Positions 1 through 9,536 of a stretch of DNA of 64,000 nucleotides are shown in pieces. Position 1 is the first letter of the stretch. Each line of letters starts with the position of its first letter. Source of the DNA: BD1-7 clade bacterium (lineage in GTDB: Bacteria > Pseudomonadota > Gammaproteobacteria > Pseudomonadales > DT-91); contig CACSIN010000026.1 of the NCBI GenBank assembly GCA_902705835.1, forward strand, positions 4,154-68,153, given 5' to 3'. The notes under the pieces were generated by a model. That model did not search any database. It saw only the letters and a list, made by a program, of their open reading frames with translations, and was not told where the DNA came from. A program made the translations under genes and the position numbers.

Positions 1-2
1 CC

Positions 3-1660
3 CTGATTGCTGATGCAACCGCCCAAACCTGGACGGTATCGGCGAGCGACTTGACCGGATCTTCCGTAGGATCCGCCGATATGGTGATGACCGGCTTCGA
101 CCACTTACAAACCGATCAAAATAACATCGCTGATACCATCGTTGTTGCTGATGGTGGCGTATTAGCCAGCCTGAAAGGCGGTACCGGTGATGCGTTACAC
201 GTAGGTGATAGCGCTCTGCAAATTAATACCGATGGCAGCATTGGCGGCAAACCGAACCAAGGCATCGCATCGATAATCGGCATCAATAGTTTTACCGGTA
301 ATGGCGCAGCAACGAACACCTTGGTAGGCTCAAGCGTTGCGGAAGCTTGGAATCTATCAAATAATAATGACGAACGAGTTATTGCGTTAGATGCTGTTTA
401 CAACGGCCAGCAACAAAACCTTACGTTCAATAATTTTGTCGAGCTGGATACCAGCAATAACAATGCGAACACGGCGAATGCCGATACAGTGAATATCCTC
501 GGCTCGATCACCAACGCCTTCACGACCGTGACGGTCAATAATGTTGATACCGTCAATATCGCTAGCGCGAATGCTGCCACTTTATCTCTAACTGATAATG
601 GTGATATCACCTCAGCAGATTTGGGTGTGGGTACTTTGTCAGGTGTGCGTACCATTGTGTCGACTCAAGGTCGGGGTCATACGCTATCTGGTGCTGGCAT
701 TGCCGAAACCTTTACGGTTTCAGCCGGTAGTCAGCTCAATGTGACTGGCGACTACAGCGGCCAAACCCACACGCTGAATACAATCGGCATGGACGGTTTG
801 GTGACGAGTGATGATTACGCTGAAACCATTACCCTTGAATCGGGTGGTAGTCTGCAACAACTCACAGCAGACGGTGCCGATACGTTGAATTTTGCGTCGA
901 TCGCGGATCAAGATGCGGTTATTACATTGATCGACAATGGAGGAGATACCGAAGTCGGACTGACATTGAACGGTAGTACTCCGATCGCTACATTGAACGG
1001 GGTACAACGTTTTACGGGCAACAACACAAGAAGCACTGTTGTTGGTTCAACTGCAGCAGAGACCTGGACGGTCACAAGTGCGAACCAACTGAGTCAGGAT
1101 GACGGATATGTATTTGATAGTTTTGGCTCCTTGCGTACGTCGCATACCAACACAAATACCGAATCTCTGGCGGCTGCGGATCGCATCGTAGTGAATGAAG
1201 CAGGCTCATTGGTTGAATTAAACGCGGGCGCGTTCGACACCATTGATTTGTCAGCGCATAAAGATGTTTCGGTGAATGTTGTCGATGGTGGGTTTACCAG
1301 TGCACCATTAACCAACTTTAGTGGTGGTAAGACGATTGTTGGTAACGGAGCAGCCAGCGTTGTAAATGCTGGCGCAGTCGCTGAAACCTGGGTTGTTGAT
1401 GATACCTACCGGATGATATCGAATGGAATTGTTTTCGACGGATTTGGTGTACTAGACACAACAGCGAATGGCGCAGTTAGCGGTGATACGGTGGCATTAT
1501 CGCAGTCCGGTCAACTTTCAGCGTTAATCGGTAAGGCAGCCGATACGCTGACGCTCGAGACGGACACAATTGACCAAGTTGTTTATCTCGATCATTTCAA
1601 TAACCAACAGCTAGCCGGTGATGTGACTGGGATTGTGGATATTGCCGGGAAAACGCGCGT
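3..1660 (+). repeat. Super-repeat copy A inside the giant gene
   Basis: This block of several consecutive units aligns in order with the block at about 2690-4375. Landmarks shared in the same order are GFDHL, NGxxxNxxxGSxxAE, FDNF/FNNFVxLDTSN, SLQQxTADxAD, TGNNTRS, IDLSAH and GGxTIVGxG. The offset is 2,697 bases at GFDHL (base 96 against 2793) and 2,712 bases at NNTRS (base 1020 against 3732). Copy A probably begins left of the window. Confidence 0.75.
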
Positions 1661-4600
1661 TATCGTTGATCAACTCAGTGGCATTACGCAGATTGAAAAC
1701 ACCGGTAGCAGCGCGTCTGTTATTGGCGATGGGCATCAATGGAGTATTGATTTCACCGGCGATATTCTTGTCGATAACACATCTACCTTGATGAACTTTG
1801 ACACCATTACTTCAACCGGTGGGAAAATTGATAACTTCGCGCTCAGTGGAACAACCTCTGCGAATACGTTGACATTAAATGGCGGCAGTGAAGATATCCT
1901 CGATTTTACCGACCAACAAAGTCTCAATTTAACTATTGATGCTAACAACCAGGTCGAATTGAACCTTGGGCTTACCGTGACCGGCATTAATACCTATCAA
2001 GGTAATGAAAGCGCGCAGGTATCCTACAAAGATGGTACCGCGCCGGCGGGCGGCAATTGGCAAGTTACGGGCGACAACATTTTTGACCTGAATAACGGTA
2101 CGCTGAACTTTATCGGCTTTGGTCAACTTGATGTTAGCGCTGAGAATACGGTTGATCAGGTGACGTTTGCGAACAACAGCAGCCATCTTCAAACCTTAAC
2201 AGCAGGGCAAGGTGATCTGCTAGATCTCACTGCGTTTGGTGATTTGGTTGTTAACGCAGGTCGATTGAATGTCGATAACCCGGCTGCTGTAGGTGACGAT
2301 ATCGCCGGTGTTTCAATACTCAATGGCACCGGTTATACCCTTCGCTCGACGGGGCAAAGCCGCGTGATTGCAGGCGCTGCACCGAGCAACTGGAATATTA
2401 CTGGTGCTGCGATGCTCTCCGACGGGCGTTATACCTTTGATGGATTTAACGCTCTCGATACTTCGACCAATAACGTCTCTGATATTGTGAATATGGTCAG
2501 CGGCAGCACAATTGATGGCAGTAGCGCATGGCTGCAGGCCCTCGTATTAGATTCGATAGATATGCTGGATTACACCGCCTATACCCCGGGTAATGTTGTG
2601 GTGGATTTACATAGCGAGACGGCGACAGGTATCGCATCCGTGATCGGCTTGCATCGTGCTTCGGTTAGCAGCGATTCCAATGCAAGTTTAACCGCAGGGG
2701 CAACGGCTCAAACTTGGACAGTTGCAGACAACGAACTTACCAGCGATAGCGGCACGGTTTTGGATCTTACCGATGATGTGCAGATGATTGGATTTGATCA
2801 TTTAATCACAAGCACAAACGGTGTGGCAGATGCGGTGAAGATTGACCAAAGTGGTACGTTAGTGAGCCTGACGGGGGCGGCTGATGACTTGTTGAATGTC
2901 GGCAGTGGTGGCTTACAAATCCGAAATGACGGAAGCCTTGGAGGCATCGCCAATCATGGGATTGAAATTATTTCGGGTATTCAACACTTTGTTGGTAACG
3001 GGGCATTTTCTAATCGTATTACCGGATCAAATACCGCTGAAAATTGGTTAATGGGCGCAAATGGCTCTGATCGTCGAATCGAAGTCTCGGCTGCGTATGA
3101 CAACCAACCTCAAACCTATCAGTTTGATAATTTTGTCGCACTTGATACCAGTAATGACGGTGCTGATATCGCGATAGGTAGCGCAGACACAATTACTATC
3201 GCTAACGGTATCGATACAGATTATGAGGCGTTGGTCGTCAATCAATCGGATACCGTCGATGTCGCGGCCGTGACAGATGCATTATTGCAACTGCAGGCGG
3301 ATGGAAGCATTACATCTGGAAACTTGGGTGTTAAAACGCTGACGGGTGCACGCACCTTGGTTTCTGAACGGGGCAGCAATCAGCAGTTGATCGGTGCAGA
3401 TATCGCGGAGACATACTCCATAGCGGCTGGCGATCAACTGACGATTACCGCTGATTACGATAGTTCGCCGACTACGTTGTCGGTAACCGGTATTGATCAT
3501 TTGAATACAGCTGATAGCCATGCTGAAACTGTCTTCCTAGAAAACGGCGGTAGTTTGCAGCAGTTTACCGCTGATAGTGCTGATTTATTGGATGTGTCGA
3601 ATATTGCGGGAGATACCTTAGTGACACTGAGCGAGTCATCGAATGGCATTGTTCAGCTCCCTCAATTGCGGCTTAAGATCGACAATACGACTCCGATAGA
3701 GACCATCGCCGGTTTAAATCGCGTTACGGGTAACAACACCCGAAGTTCAGTTGCGGCGGCAAATTCTGCTGAGCAATGGACGATTACTGGCGAGAATCGT
3801 TTTGATCAAGGTGGATACTTCTTCGATGGATTTAACACGCTGACAACAGCTCACGCTCTCGGTGGCAGCGAAACTGAAACAAACGCAGATGTGATTGTTG
3901 TTGCGGCCAATGCAAGCTTGGAGAATCTGAACGCTGGTAGCGAAGATCGTATTGATTTGTCGGCGCATGATAATGTTGAAATCACTCTGACAAACGATGG
4001 GTTTTCGACGGATACACTTGCGTCTGCCAGCGGTGGAAGAACGATTGTTGGCGCAGGTTCAGGCAGCCGCGTTAATGCCAGTGCAGCTGCGGAAGCTTGG
4101 TCAATTTCTGGCGTAAGCCGTATAGAGAGTGATACACGTTCGTTCGAAGGGTTCAGTATTCTCGATACCACTGCTGGGCAAAATCATACTGATACGATTC
4201 AGCTCATCGATGGCGGATCGATCGATACGTTGTTGGGTAAAAATAGCGATATCGTGGATTCGCAACATCTTTCGAATGGCGTGGAGCTACATCTCGACCA
4301 AATCGATCGAGTTAATTCTAGCTCAACCAGCACTGGCGACGACATTAACGGTATTCGCGATGTGTCGGGTGTGCGCAACTTTGTTGCAGCAGGTGGGCAG
4401 GATACGGTTATTGCCGATGGCAGAAACTGGACCGTAGATGCTGCCAATCACATTGTTACCGACAGCTTTGTATTAGACGGATACAACAATCTTGATACCC
4501 GCGGCGGCAGTGTTGATCAGGTAACAATGACTGCTGATGCCAACCAGGCTGGTGTTCGAGGGCAGCTAAGCCAAGTTTCTGGTGATGCTACGGATCAATT

Positions 4601-7600
4601 GCTTTATAGCAATTATGGTGAAGCCGTTATTCTAGATCTTGCCAATACTGAAGCTGTTGATGTAGGCGCCGATAGCACTGGTATTGACCAGCTGGTAGGT
4701 ATTCGCCATATAAGCACTGACGGTGATTCCGATACAGTTGCTGGTGATGGCCGCTCTTGGGATTTACAAACACGCGATCAGATTGCTGTTAGCGATTTTG
4801 AATTGATAGGCTTCGAAAACCTGATCACATCGGGTGGCGAATCGGATGTGCTGGCGGTGGGTGATGATACACAGATGCAATCTATCACTGGTGACGCGGG
4901 TATTGATCGTTTAGATGCTAGTGCCATGACACAAGCTGTCGACCTGATTCTGGCGAACCTTGATAACCAAGCGCAGGGCGATTTTGCCGGTATCGATCAG
5001 TTGTCGGGAATTCATCGCTTTATCGGTAATCAACAGAATTTGTCGGTGACCGCGAGCTCGGAAGTTGATCGGCATATCTGGCAAGTCAGTGGCAGCACTG
5101 GTAATGCATCAATGACTGATGGTGTTGTAACCATTGAAGGCCTGACGGCCTTGATTGGTGATGGGCAGCATAGCCTCGACTATACCGGTTATAGTGACGA
5201 TGTTGAGTTAACCATCAAGGGTGCAACGGATCAAGCGACCGGTATTGATCGTGTGGAGGGCATCTCCAACTATGTGGTCGCGCAGAATCGCGGTAGCTTC
5301 ATCAATCAAGTGACCGATAGCAATTATCAGGTATCGAATGTGAATGGTAATGTCACGCTTAACAGCAGTGATGCCTCGAACCAACAGCGAGTTTTCTCAG
5401 GTTTTGGTCAACTGAATATCGAAGGGGGCCAAAGCAACACGATCGCGCTAAGCGACAATGTTCGTTTGCAGCAGCTCGTTGGTGACGAGTTTGACGTGCT
5501 TGATTATAGCGCTGTAACCACGGCGGTTTCGTTGGATTTGCGTAACGGCGATGTGAGTCAGGTTGATGATTTGAGCGGTATTGTGCGATTTGTTGGCAAC
5601 AATACGGATACCCAAATCGTTGCTGCGACGGATTCGCAACAGCTGAATTGGCAGGCTTCGGATATTACTGTAAGTGATCAATCAACACAGCGGGTTTACA
5701 CCGATAGTGTTGTAACGGTTTCAGGCCTTACACGATTTGTTGGTAACGGTGAGCACACGATGGATTTCACCAATGTGTCTGAGAGTTTGAATCTCGTTGC
5801 TCGTCCGCATCAGGGTACGTTGAACAGTTTCAGTATCGATAATCTTCTCGTATTTGGTGTGCATGAGCTGAGCGCGACTGCGAATGCGGTCAATACTTTC
5901 ACGGGTGCTGATCTTGCCTCAAACTTTCAACTGACAGGAGAAAACCTGCTGACTTATAGCCAGCAAGATGATGCAGATAGAACATTGTCGGTGAGTGGAT
6001 TTCAAAATATCACTACGGGGGCAGCAGCTGACCGCATTGTGATGAATGATGGGGCATCGATTCAAGCACTTAGTGGTGATAGCACCGATGTGTTGTCGTA
6101 CGCTAACGTTAATAGTAATGTGGATATTAACCTTGCCGAAGGCAATGCGACCGGGATCAGTTTGCTTCAGGGCGTTCAGCACTTCGAGGGGAGTCAGAAT
6201 GCCGTTAGCCGTTTCTCAGCAAATAATGCAGCGCGTGTTTGGGTTGTTGATGGAGAAGATCGTTTCCAAGCGGATGACAACTCTATAAGTGCAACGGATT
6301 TCGATGTGTTAGTCACCGGTAGCGAACGAGACACGATTCGTTTGTCAGACCAATCCGTTATCGACCAGCTGGTCGCTGCTGGTGATGAAGTTTCTTTGTC
6401 TCAAGTAGCGGGTAGCAATACTGTTCATGCAGATACAGGAAGCATTGTGTTGTCTGCTGGGGATGTAGGTTTTACTGGCGAGGTTGATATCACCGGCAAT
6501 GGTCAGACGATTGTTCAGAATGATACGGCCAACGGGAATTGGTCGGTTGCAGAGGGCGATTTCATTACATTTGGGGATACCCGCACTCAGAATATTGCCT
6601 CGGTTCAGGGTTCTGGTTCAGATACCGTTAGTTATGACGGTTATAACCAAGCAGTTAATGTGGATCTGGAATCGAGTACTTCCAACGTGATTGGAATCTT
6701 TTCGGGTATTAGCCAATTTGTCGGTGATACGGCGCTAGTTGCTGACAATACTGTTGTTGGCAGTAATACCGATACACAATGGCTGGTGACTGGCTCTAAC
6801 GCATTTACCGAAGGTGACATCGAGTTTTCTAACTTTGCTGTTTTGAACACTGGTGGTGCGACCGACGTTATTGAGTTATCTGCAGTGGATTCTTCACTCG
6901 GTCGTGTTGTTGGTGACGCGTCAGATACCATTCGTTATTCCGAGAGCAATCGCGCGGTAACGATCAACGTCGATCAGTCATCGGCAACGGGTATTGATGT
7001 GTTTGAGGGTATTACTCAATTCGATGGTAACGGCGCAAACACAGAAGTGATCAGCTTTGATAATACGGATTGGCTTGTTGCAGATGGCAGCGGATCTTCG
7101 CTAGTAACAACCTTGGGAGATATGCGCTTTACTCAAGTGGGTGCTTTAACCGCTGGAGGTGATGCCAAACTGTCTGTGAATGTCGGTCGTGATATTGATA
7201 TCAATGCTGATCGGCAAATGGCCATTGGAAGTGAAACGCTCGGTATTACCGGATTCAACCGCTACGACTTGTCTAGCAGTGGTGATGTTAACTCTGAGGC
7301 AGATCTTGGTGTGTTGTCGTTGTCAGCAACCAATGCAACGATTCGTGGGCCAGGGTCATTGGATCTGGTTACGGTCGATGTTGCCAATGATCTGATGATT
7401 GATATGGGTAATTCGCTTAACGTCTTACCGAATAATCAGTTCAACGGGCGTAATCTTGCGTTGATTGCCACGAATGAAATTAAGCTTGGCAGCGGAACCC
7501 AAATCAATGTGTCTGGCGACGTGGCGATCGAAACTAACAGCTTGATTATCGGTGAAGATTTCGAGATCGATGTTGCAGCTGAACGAACGGTTGAGTTCTC

Positions 7601-7748
7601 TGGCGATATCCGAATCAACGTATCGATCTTCGAATCTTTGAACATCTTTAGCGTGAATGATACCTCCATCGCCAAAGATAAACGTAAGACGATAGACAGT
7701 GCCGAACGCCTGCATGAAATCTTGGCCGAAACTGAAAAAGATATCTGA
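3..7748 (+). CDS. Giant repetitive surface protein, C-terminal part (5' truncated by window)
   Basis: The frame is open from the left edge, so only about 2,580 C-terminal residues are visible. It consists of about 22 diverged units of roughly 115 residues. Each unit carries an A-E-x-W-x-V/I motif (AETWTV, AEAWSI, AEQWTI), then F-x-G-F-x-x-L-x-T, a D-x-I/V strand, L-x-x-x-x-D-x-L-D, and a closing G-I-x-x-x-x-G-I-x-x-F. It is rich in Thr, Ser, Asn, Asp and Gly and has almost no Cys, as in secreted beta-solenoid proteins. The L-D-Y-S/T and N-A-T-G-I wording resembles spacers in RTX-type adhesins, but no calcium-binding GGxGxD nonapeptides are seen. The last 130 residues change to a haemagglutinin-like style (N-L-A-L-I-A-T-N-E-I-K-L) and end in a charged helix. 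A secreted or surface adhesin-like role is inferred; the secretion route cannot be judged without the N-terminus. Confidence 0.8.
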   Translation: MIADATAQTWTVSASDLTGSSVGSADMVMTGFDHLQTDQNNIADTIVVADGGVLASLKGGTGDALHVGDSALQINTDGSIGGKPNQGIASIIGINSFTGNGAATNTLVGSSVAEAWNLSNNNDERVIALDAVYNGQQQNLTFNNFVELDTSNNNANTANADTVNILGSITNAFTTVTVNNVDTVNIASANAATLSLTDNGDITSADLGVGTLSGVRTIVSTQGRGHTLSGAGIAETFTVSAGSQLNVTGDYSGQTHTLNTIGMDGLVTSDDYAETITLESGGSLQQLTADGADTLNFASIADQDAVITLIDNGGDTEVGLTLNGSTPIATLNGVQRFTGNNTRSTVVGSTAAETWTVTSANQLSQDDGYVFDSFGSLRTSHTNTNTESLAAADRIVVNEAGSLVELNAGAFDTIDLSAHKDVSVNVVDGGFTSAPLTNFSGGKTIVGNGAASVVNAGAVAETWVVDDTYRMISNGIVFDGFGVLDTTANGAVSGDTVALSQSGQLSALIGKAADTLTLETDTIDQVVYLDHFNNQQLAGDVTGIVDIAGKTRVIVDQLSGITQIENTGSSASVIGDGHQWSIDFTGDILVDNTSTLMNFDTITSTGGKIDNFALSGTTSANTLTLNGGSEDILDFTDQQSLNLTIDANNQVELNLGLTVTGINTYQGNESAQVSYKDGTAPAGGNWQVTGDNIFDLNNGTLNFIGFGQLDVSAENTVDQVTFANNSSHLQTLTAGQGDLLDLTAFGDLVVNAGRLNVDNPAAVGDDIAGVSILNGTGYTLRSTGQSRVIAGAAPSNWNITGAAMLSDGRYTFDGFNALDTSTNNVSDIVNMVSGSTIDGSSAWLQALVLDSIDMLDYTAYTPGNVVVDLHSETATGIASVIGLHRASVSSDSNASLTAGATAQTWTVADNELTSDSGTVLDLTDDVQMIGFDHLITSTNGVADAVKIDQSGTLVSLTGAADDLLNVGSGGLQIRNDGSLGGIANHGIEIISGIQHFVGNGAFSNRITGSNTAENWLMGANGSDRRIEVSAAYDNQPQTYQFDNFVALDTSNDGADIAIGSADTITIANGIDTDYEALVVNQSDTVDVAAVTDALLQLQADGSITSGNLGVKTLTGARTLVSERGSNQQLIGADIAETYSIAAGDQLTITADYDSSPTTLSVTGIDHLNTADSHAETVFLENGGSLQQFTADSADLLDVSNIAGDTLVTLSESSNGIVQLPQLRLKIDNTTPIETIAGLNRVTGNNTRSSVAAANSAEQWTITGENRFDQGGYFFDGFNTLTTAHALGGSETETNADVIVVAANASLENLNAGSEDRIDLSAHDNVEITLTNDGFSTDTLASASGGRTIVGAGSGSRVNASAAAEAWSISGVSRIESDTRSFEGFSILDTTAGQNHTDTIQLIDGGSIDTLLGKNSDIVDSQHLSNGVELHLDQIDRVNSSSTSTGDDINGIRDVSGVRNFVAAGGQDTVIADGRNWTVDAANHIVTDSFVLDGYNNLDTRGGSVDQVTMTADANQAGVRGQLSQVSGDATDQLLYSNYGEAVILDLANTEAVDVGADSTGIDQLVGIRHISTDGDSDTVAGDGRSWDLQTRDQIAVSDFELIGFENLITSGGESDVLAVGDDTQMQSITGDAGIDRLDASAMTQAVDLILANLDNQAQGDFAGIDQLSGIHRFIGNQQNLSVTASSEVDRHIWQVSGSTGNASMTDGVVTIEGLTALIGDGQHSLDYTGYSDDVELTIKGATDQATGIDRVEGISNYVVAQNRGSFINQVTDSNYQVSNVNGNVTLNSSDASNQQRVFSGFGQLNIEGGQSNTIALSDNVRLQQLVGDEFDVLDYSAVTTAVSLDLRNGDVSQVDDLSGIVRFVGNNTDTQIVAATDSQQLNWQASDITVSDQSTQRVYTDSVVTVSGLTRFVGNGEHTMDFTNVSESLNLVARPHQGTLNSFSIDNLLVFGVHELSATANAVNTFTGADLASNFQLTGENLLTYSQQDDADRTLSVSGFQNITTGAAADRIVMNDGASIQALSGDSTDVLSYANVNSNVDINLAEGNATGISLLQGVQHFEGSQNAVSRFSANNAARVWVVDGEDRFQADDNSISATDFDVLVTGSERDTIRLSDQSVIDQLVAAGDEVSLSQVAGSNTVHADTGSIVLSAGDVGFTGEVDITGNGQTIVQNDTANGNWSVAEGDFITFGDTRTQNIASVQGSGSDTVSYDGYNQAVNVDLESSTSNVIGIFSGISQFVGDTALVADNTVVGSNTDTQWLVTGSNAFTEGDIEFSNFAVLNTGGATDVIELSAVDSSLGRVVGDASDTIRYSESNRAVTINVDQSSATGIDVFEGITQFDGNGANTEVISFDNTDWLVADGSGSSLVTTLGDMRFTQVGALTAGGDAKLSVNVGRDIDINADRQMAIGSETLGITGFNRYDLSSSGDVNSEADLGVLSLSATNATIRGPGSLDLVTVDVANDLMIDMGNSLNVLPNNQFNGRNLALIATNEIKLGSGTQINVSGDVAIETNSLIIGEDFEIDVAAERTVEFSGDIRINVSIFESLNIFSVNDTSIAKDKRKTIDSAERLHEILAETEKDI
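2690..4375 (+). repeat. Super-repeat copy B inside the giant gene
   Basis: This is the second copy of the multi-unit block. It starts at the A-x-T-A-Q-T-W-T-V motif, which also opens copy A at the window edge. The two copies are diverged at DNA level but remain collinear over about 560 residues. The 1660-2690 stretch between them holds other units. Confidence 0.75.
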
Positions 7749-7761
7749 TGTCGGTTTTTGA

Positions 7762-7800
7762 GCGCGTGCCGGGGTTCTTCGTCCTGGCGCGTTTGTTAAG
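7762..7800 (+). terminator. Possible terminator after the giant gene
   Basis: An imperfect GC-rich stem (CGC-GCCGGG against CCTGGC-GCG, with a two-base bulge) lies 14 bases past the stop and is followed by a T-rich stretch. The remainder of the 294-base gap to the convergent gene shows nothing else I can name. Confidence 0.4.
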
Positions 7801-8042
7801 TTTGTTAGCATCGTTTGCCGATAAACTAGCGGCAATCAGCCTCACGATTTCAGCACAGGGGTGCAGTTATTAGGTGTGCTGGATCGTAGAGCGAATCATT
7901 GGACGTATACAAGTGCAGATAGTTTTGCGCCGAGGAAAAACACGTGTGTGAGGTGTTTCTGTTTTTACCGTTAGGGATTATAACGGCCCTGAATTAAAGC
8001 AACATGTGTCACTATGATCAGGTCTAGAGATTATCGTTGTTC

Positions 8043-8639
8043 TTATAGCGATGCTTGTTCGCGTTGGATGATTTCAATATCCGGCAAGTTTTTAGATAGC
8101 TCAAGGTAGGTTGACGCCGCTTCCATTGAGATGGTCACTTCCTGCATGGGGGTTGCCCAGATAGGTGCAAAATCTGCTTCACCTTCGATCAATATAGGGT
8201 AGGCCAGTTGCTCAATCGGCGGGGAAAACTCTGCGTGAATGTCGGAACGATTTCCACGAGCATCCATACGATACCAGCCGTAGTCTTTTAAGAGCACGGC
8301 ATTCAACCCGTGTAAACAAAAAGGTGGTTTATCATCTTTGATCGTCAGCCGTTGATAGCATAAACCAGCTGGAATACCGTTAGCTCGGAGTAACGCTGCC
8401 AGAAGGTGGCTTTTGGCGTAGCAAAATCCGGTGCCTTCTTCGAGAGCTTCTGAGGCCTTAACGGTGACTGGGTTTAGTTTAAAGTCCATGCTGTGCTTGA
8501 TTTGATCACGCACAAACAGAAAACAGGCATGTGCAATGCTGTAGTCTGAATCACAACCTTGGGCTAGCTGGCGAGCTTTGGCCAATACGTTAGGGTTTTT
8601 CCAGTCGATATAGGTACTGGATTCCAGATACGTCTGCAT
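8043..8639 (-). CDS. Transglutaminase-like cysteine protease-fold protein
   Basis: This 198-residue soluble protein has no signal peptide. The segment GTGFCYAKSHLLAALLRA places a Cys at the head of a helix as in the transglutaminase-like superfamily. A following LHGLNAVLL supplies the His and YRMDARGN the Asp, completing a Cys-His-Asp triad in the expected order. Such stand-alone proteins are usually of unknown substrate; some act as peptidases or amidases. It stands alone, convergent to the giant gene. A weak AAAGG sits about 10 bases before the start. Family assignment is good; substrate is unknown. Confidence 0.8.
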   Translation of the reverse strand: MQTYLESSTYIDWKNPNVLAKARQLAQGCDSDYSIAHACFLFVRDQIKHSMDFKLNPVTVKASEALEEGTGFCYAKSHLLAALLRANGIPAGLCYQRLTIKDDKPPFCLHGLNAVLLKDYGWYRMDARGNRSDIHAEFSPPIEQLAYPILIEGEADFAPIWATPMQEVTISMEAASTYLELSKNLPDIEIIQREQASL

Positions 8640-8782
8640 AACAATGGCAAACCTTTGGTGTAATTATTCTTAGCATGAATATGCGCTGATTCGATAACGA
8701 TAGTCAAATCAGTCGCGTCAAACTGTGCACAAGATCACGATGGCCTGTTAGGCAGAGTGATTTCATCAAGTGATATCAGAAG

Positions 8783-8854
8783 AGCTCTCGTCATCAGCTT
8801 ACGTGGCGCTATAAGAGGGCGCCATATGAGCAAGAGTGATCGATGACGAGAGCT
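8783..8854. repeat. Nested inverted repeat, 72 bp
   Basis: A perfect 13-base inverted repeat (AGCTCTCGTCATC at 8783-8795 and its complement at 8842-8854) encloses a second perfect 6-base inverted repeat (TGGCGC 8804-8809, GCGCCA 8819-8824). It lies in the 300-base gap between two minus-strand genes, about 85 bases beyond the end of the 8940-9371 gene. It could be a structured RNA, a long terminator without a U-tract, or a small non-autonomous repeat element. Confidence 0.75.
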
Positions 8855-8939
8855 ACAGCAAGTCCAGTGGTTGAAAATATAACGGTGGGCGTTCGCCTGT
8901 CACGCGTTCATTGATTTCATATTTTCACTAAGTGTTTAC

Positions 8940-9371
8940 TTAGTGTCGAACTAATGTGTCTAGAATTTGCGCCTCTGGGGATTTGATCAAATCCTTGCTC
9001 ACTGTGTTGACGATATCAATTTTTTTACTGAGTTTGGGAAGGATTTCCCCCATGAGTTTAGGGGGGGCACAAACGTGTAAATGGCCAAAAGCGTTCAATG
9101 CATAAGCTTCATTGAGATCGTCGGCCAGTGCCGCTGCAAAATGACGGGATTCCTCAATTTTTGCGGTGTTTTCGTCACCGACGGAGCGGTTTGCAACCTT
9201 GCCCATTGCTGAGTGAGTACGACCGGGTTGAGAGGTAACAAAGTCGCCGTTGTGCCAACGCCCTTGTTCGTGATCAGCTGTGTCGAGCAGCTCGAGGCTT
9301 TTCGGTTTTGTTCTCAATTTGTACAGTCTTGCTTCGCTGTTGTCGGCGACTAGTGCCCAGGTTGCTTTCAT
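8940..9371 (-). CDS. Host-attachment-type protein (baeRF-like family)
   Basis: The 143-residue product starts MKATWALVADNSEARLYKL, typical of the family named for a protein required for attachment to host cells. The family has been related to archaeo-eukaryotic release-factor-like folds. Further family features are GRWHNGDFVTSQPGR, a central helix with FAAALADDLNEA, and a late LHVCAPPKLMG. A good GGAGAA ribosome site lies 6 bases before the ATG. The stop codon lies inside an 8-base hairpin (8926-8945, loop GTTT) that lacks a U-tract on the coding strand. The cellular role is not established; it may relate to stress or ribosomes. Monocistronic. Confidence 0.8.
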   Translation of the reverse strand: MKATWALVADNSEARLYKLRTKPKSLELLDTADHEQGRWHNGDFVTSQPGRTHSAMGKVANRSVGDENTAKIEESRHFAAALADDLNEAYALNAFGHLHVCAPPKLMGEILPKLSKKIDIVNTVSKDLIKSPEAQILDTLVRH

Positions 9372-9536
9372 CGGGTTCTCCTTCTGTGTCTTTTTGTTTA
9401 GACAGCAGATCAGAGAAGGAGTTGATTTTATGCGAGTCAGTTGTGCTTGTTATGTAAGGAGAAGATGCCGTGGAATTTTCCCGGTGTTCGGCTAGGGCAC
9501 CGGAGATAATCTGCGGTTGGCCAATCGAATGGCGGG

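Noticed and set aside
51-53. TTG at base 51 as true start of the giant gene
   Set aside because: The frame stays open to the window edge and encodes the same Q-T-W-T-V motif as the other units, so the gene begins further left.
3-7748. Calling the giant protein a classical RTX calcium-binding adhesin
   Set aside because: Unit wording is reminiscent, but no tandem GGxGxDxUx nonapeptides and no type I secretion-like C-terminus are visible.
7425-7835. Minus-strand ORF overlapping the end of the giant gene
   Set aside because: It is antisense to well-structured repeat coding sequence, has no ribosome site and no family-like features.
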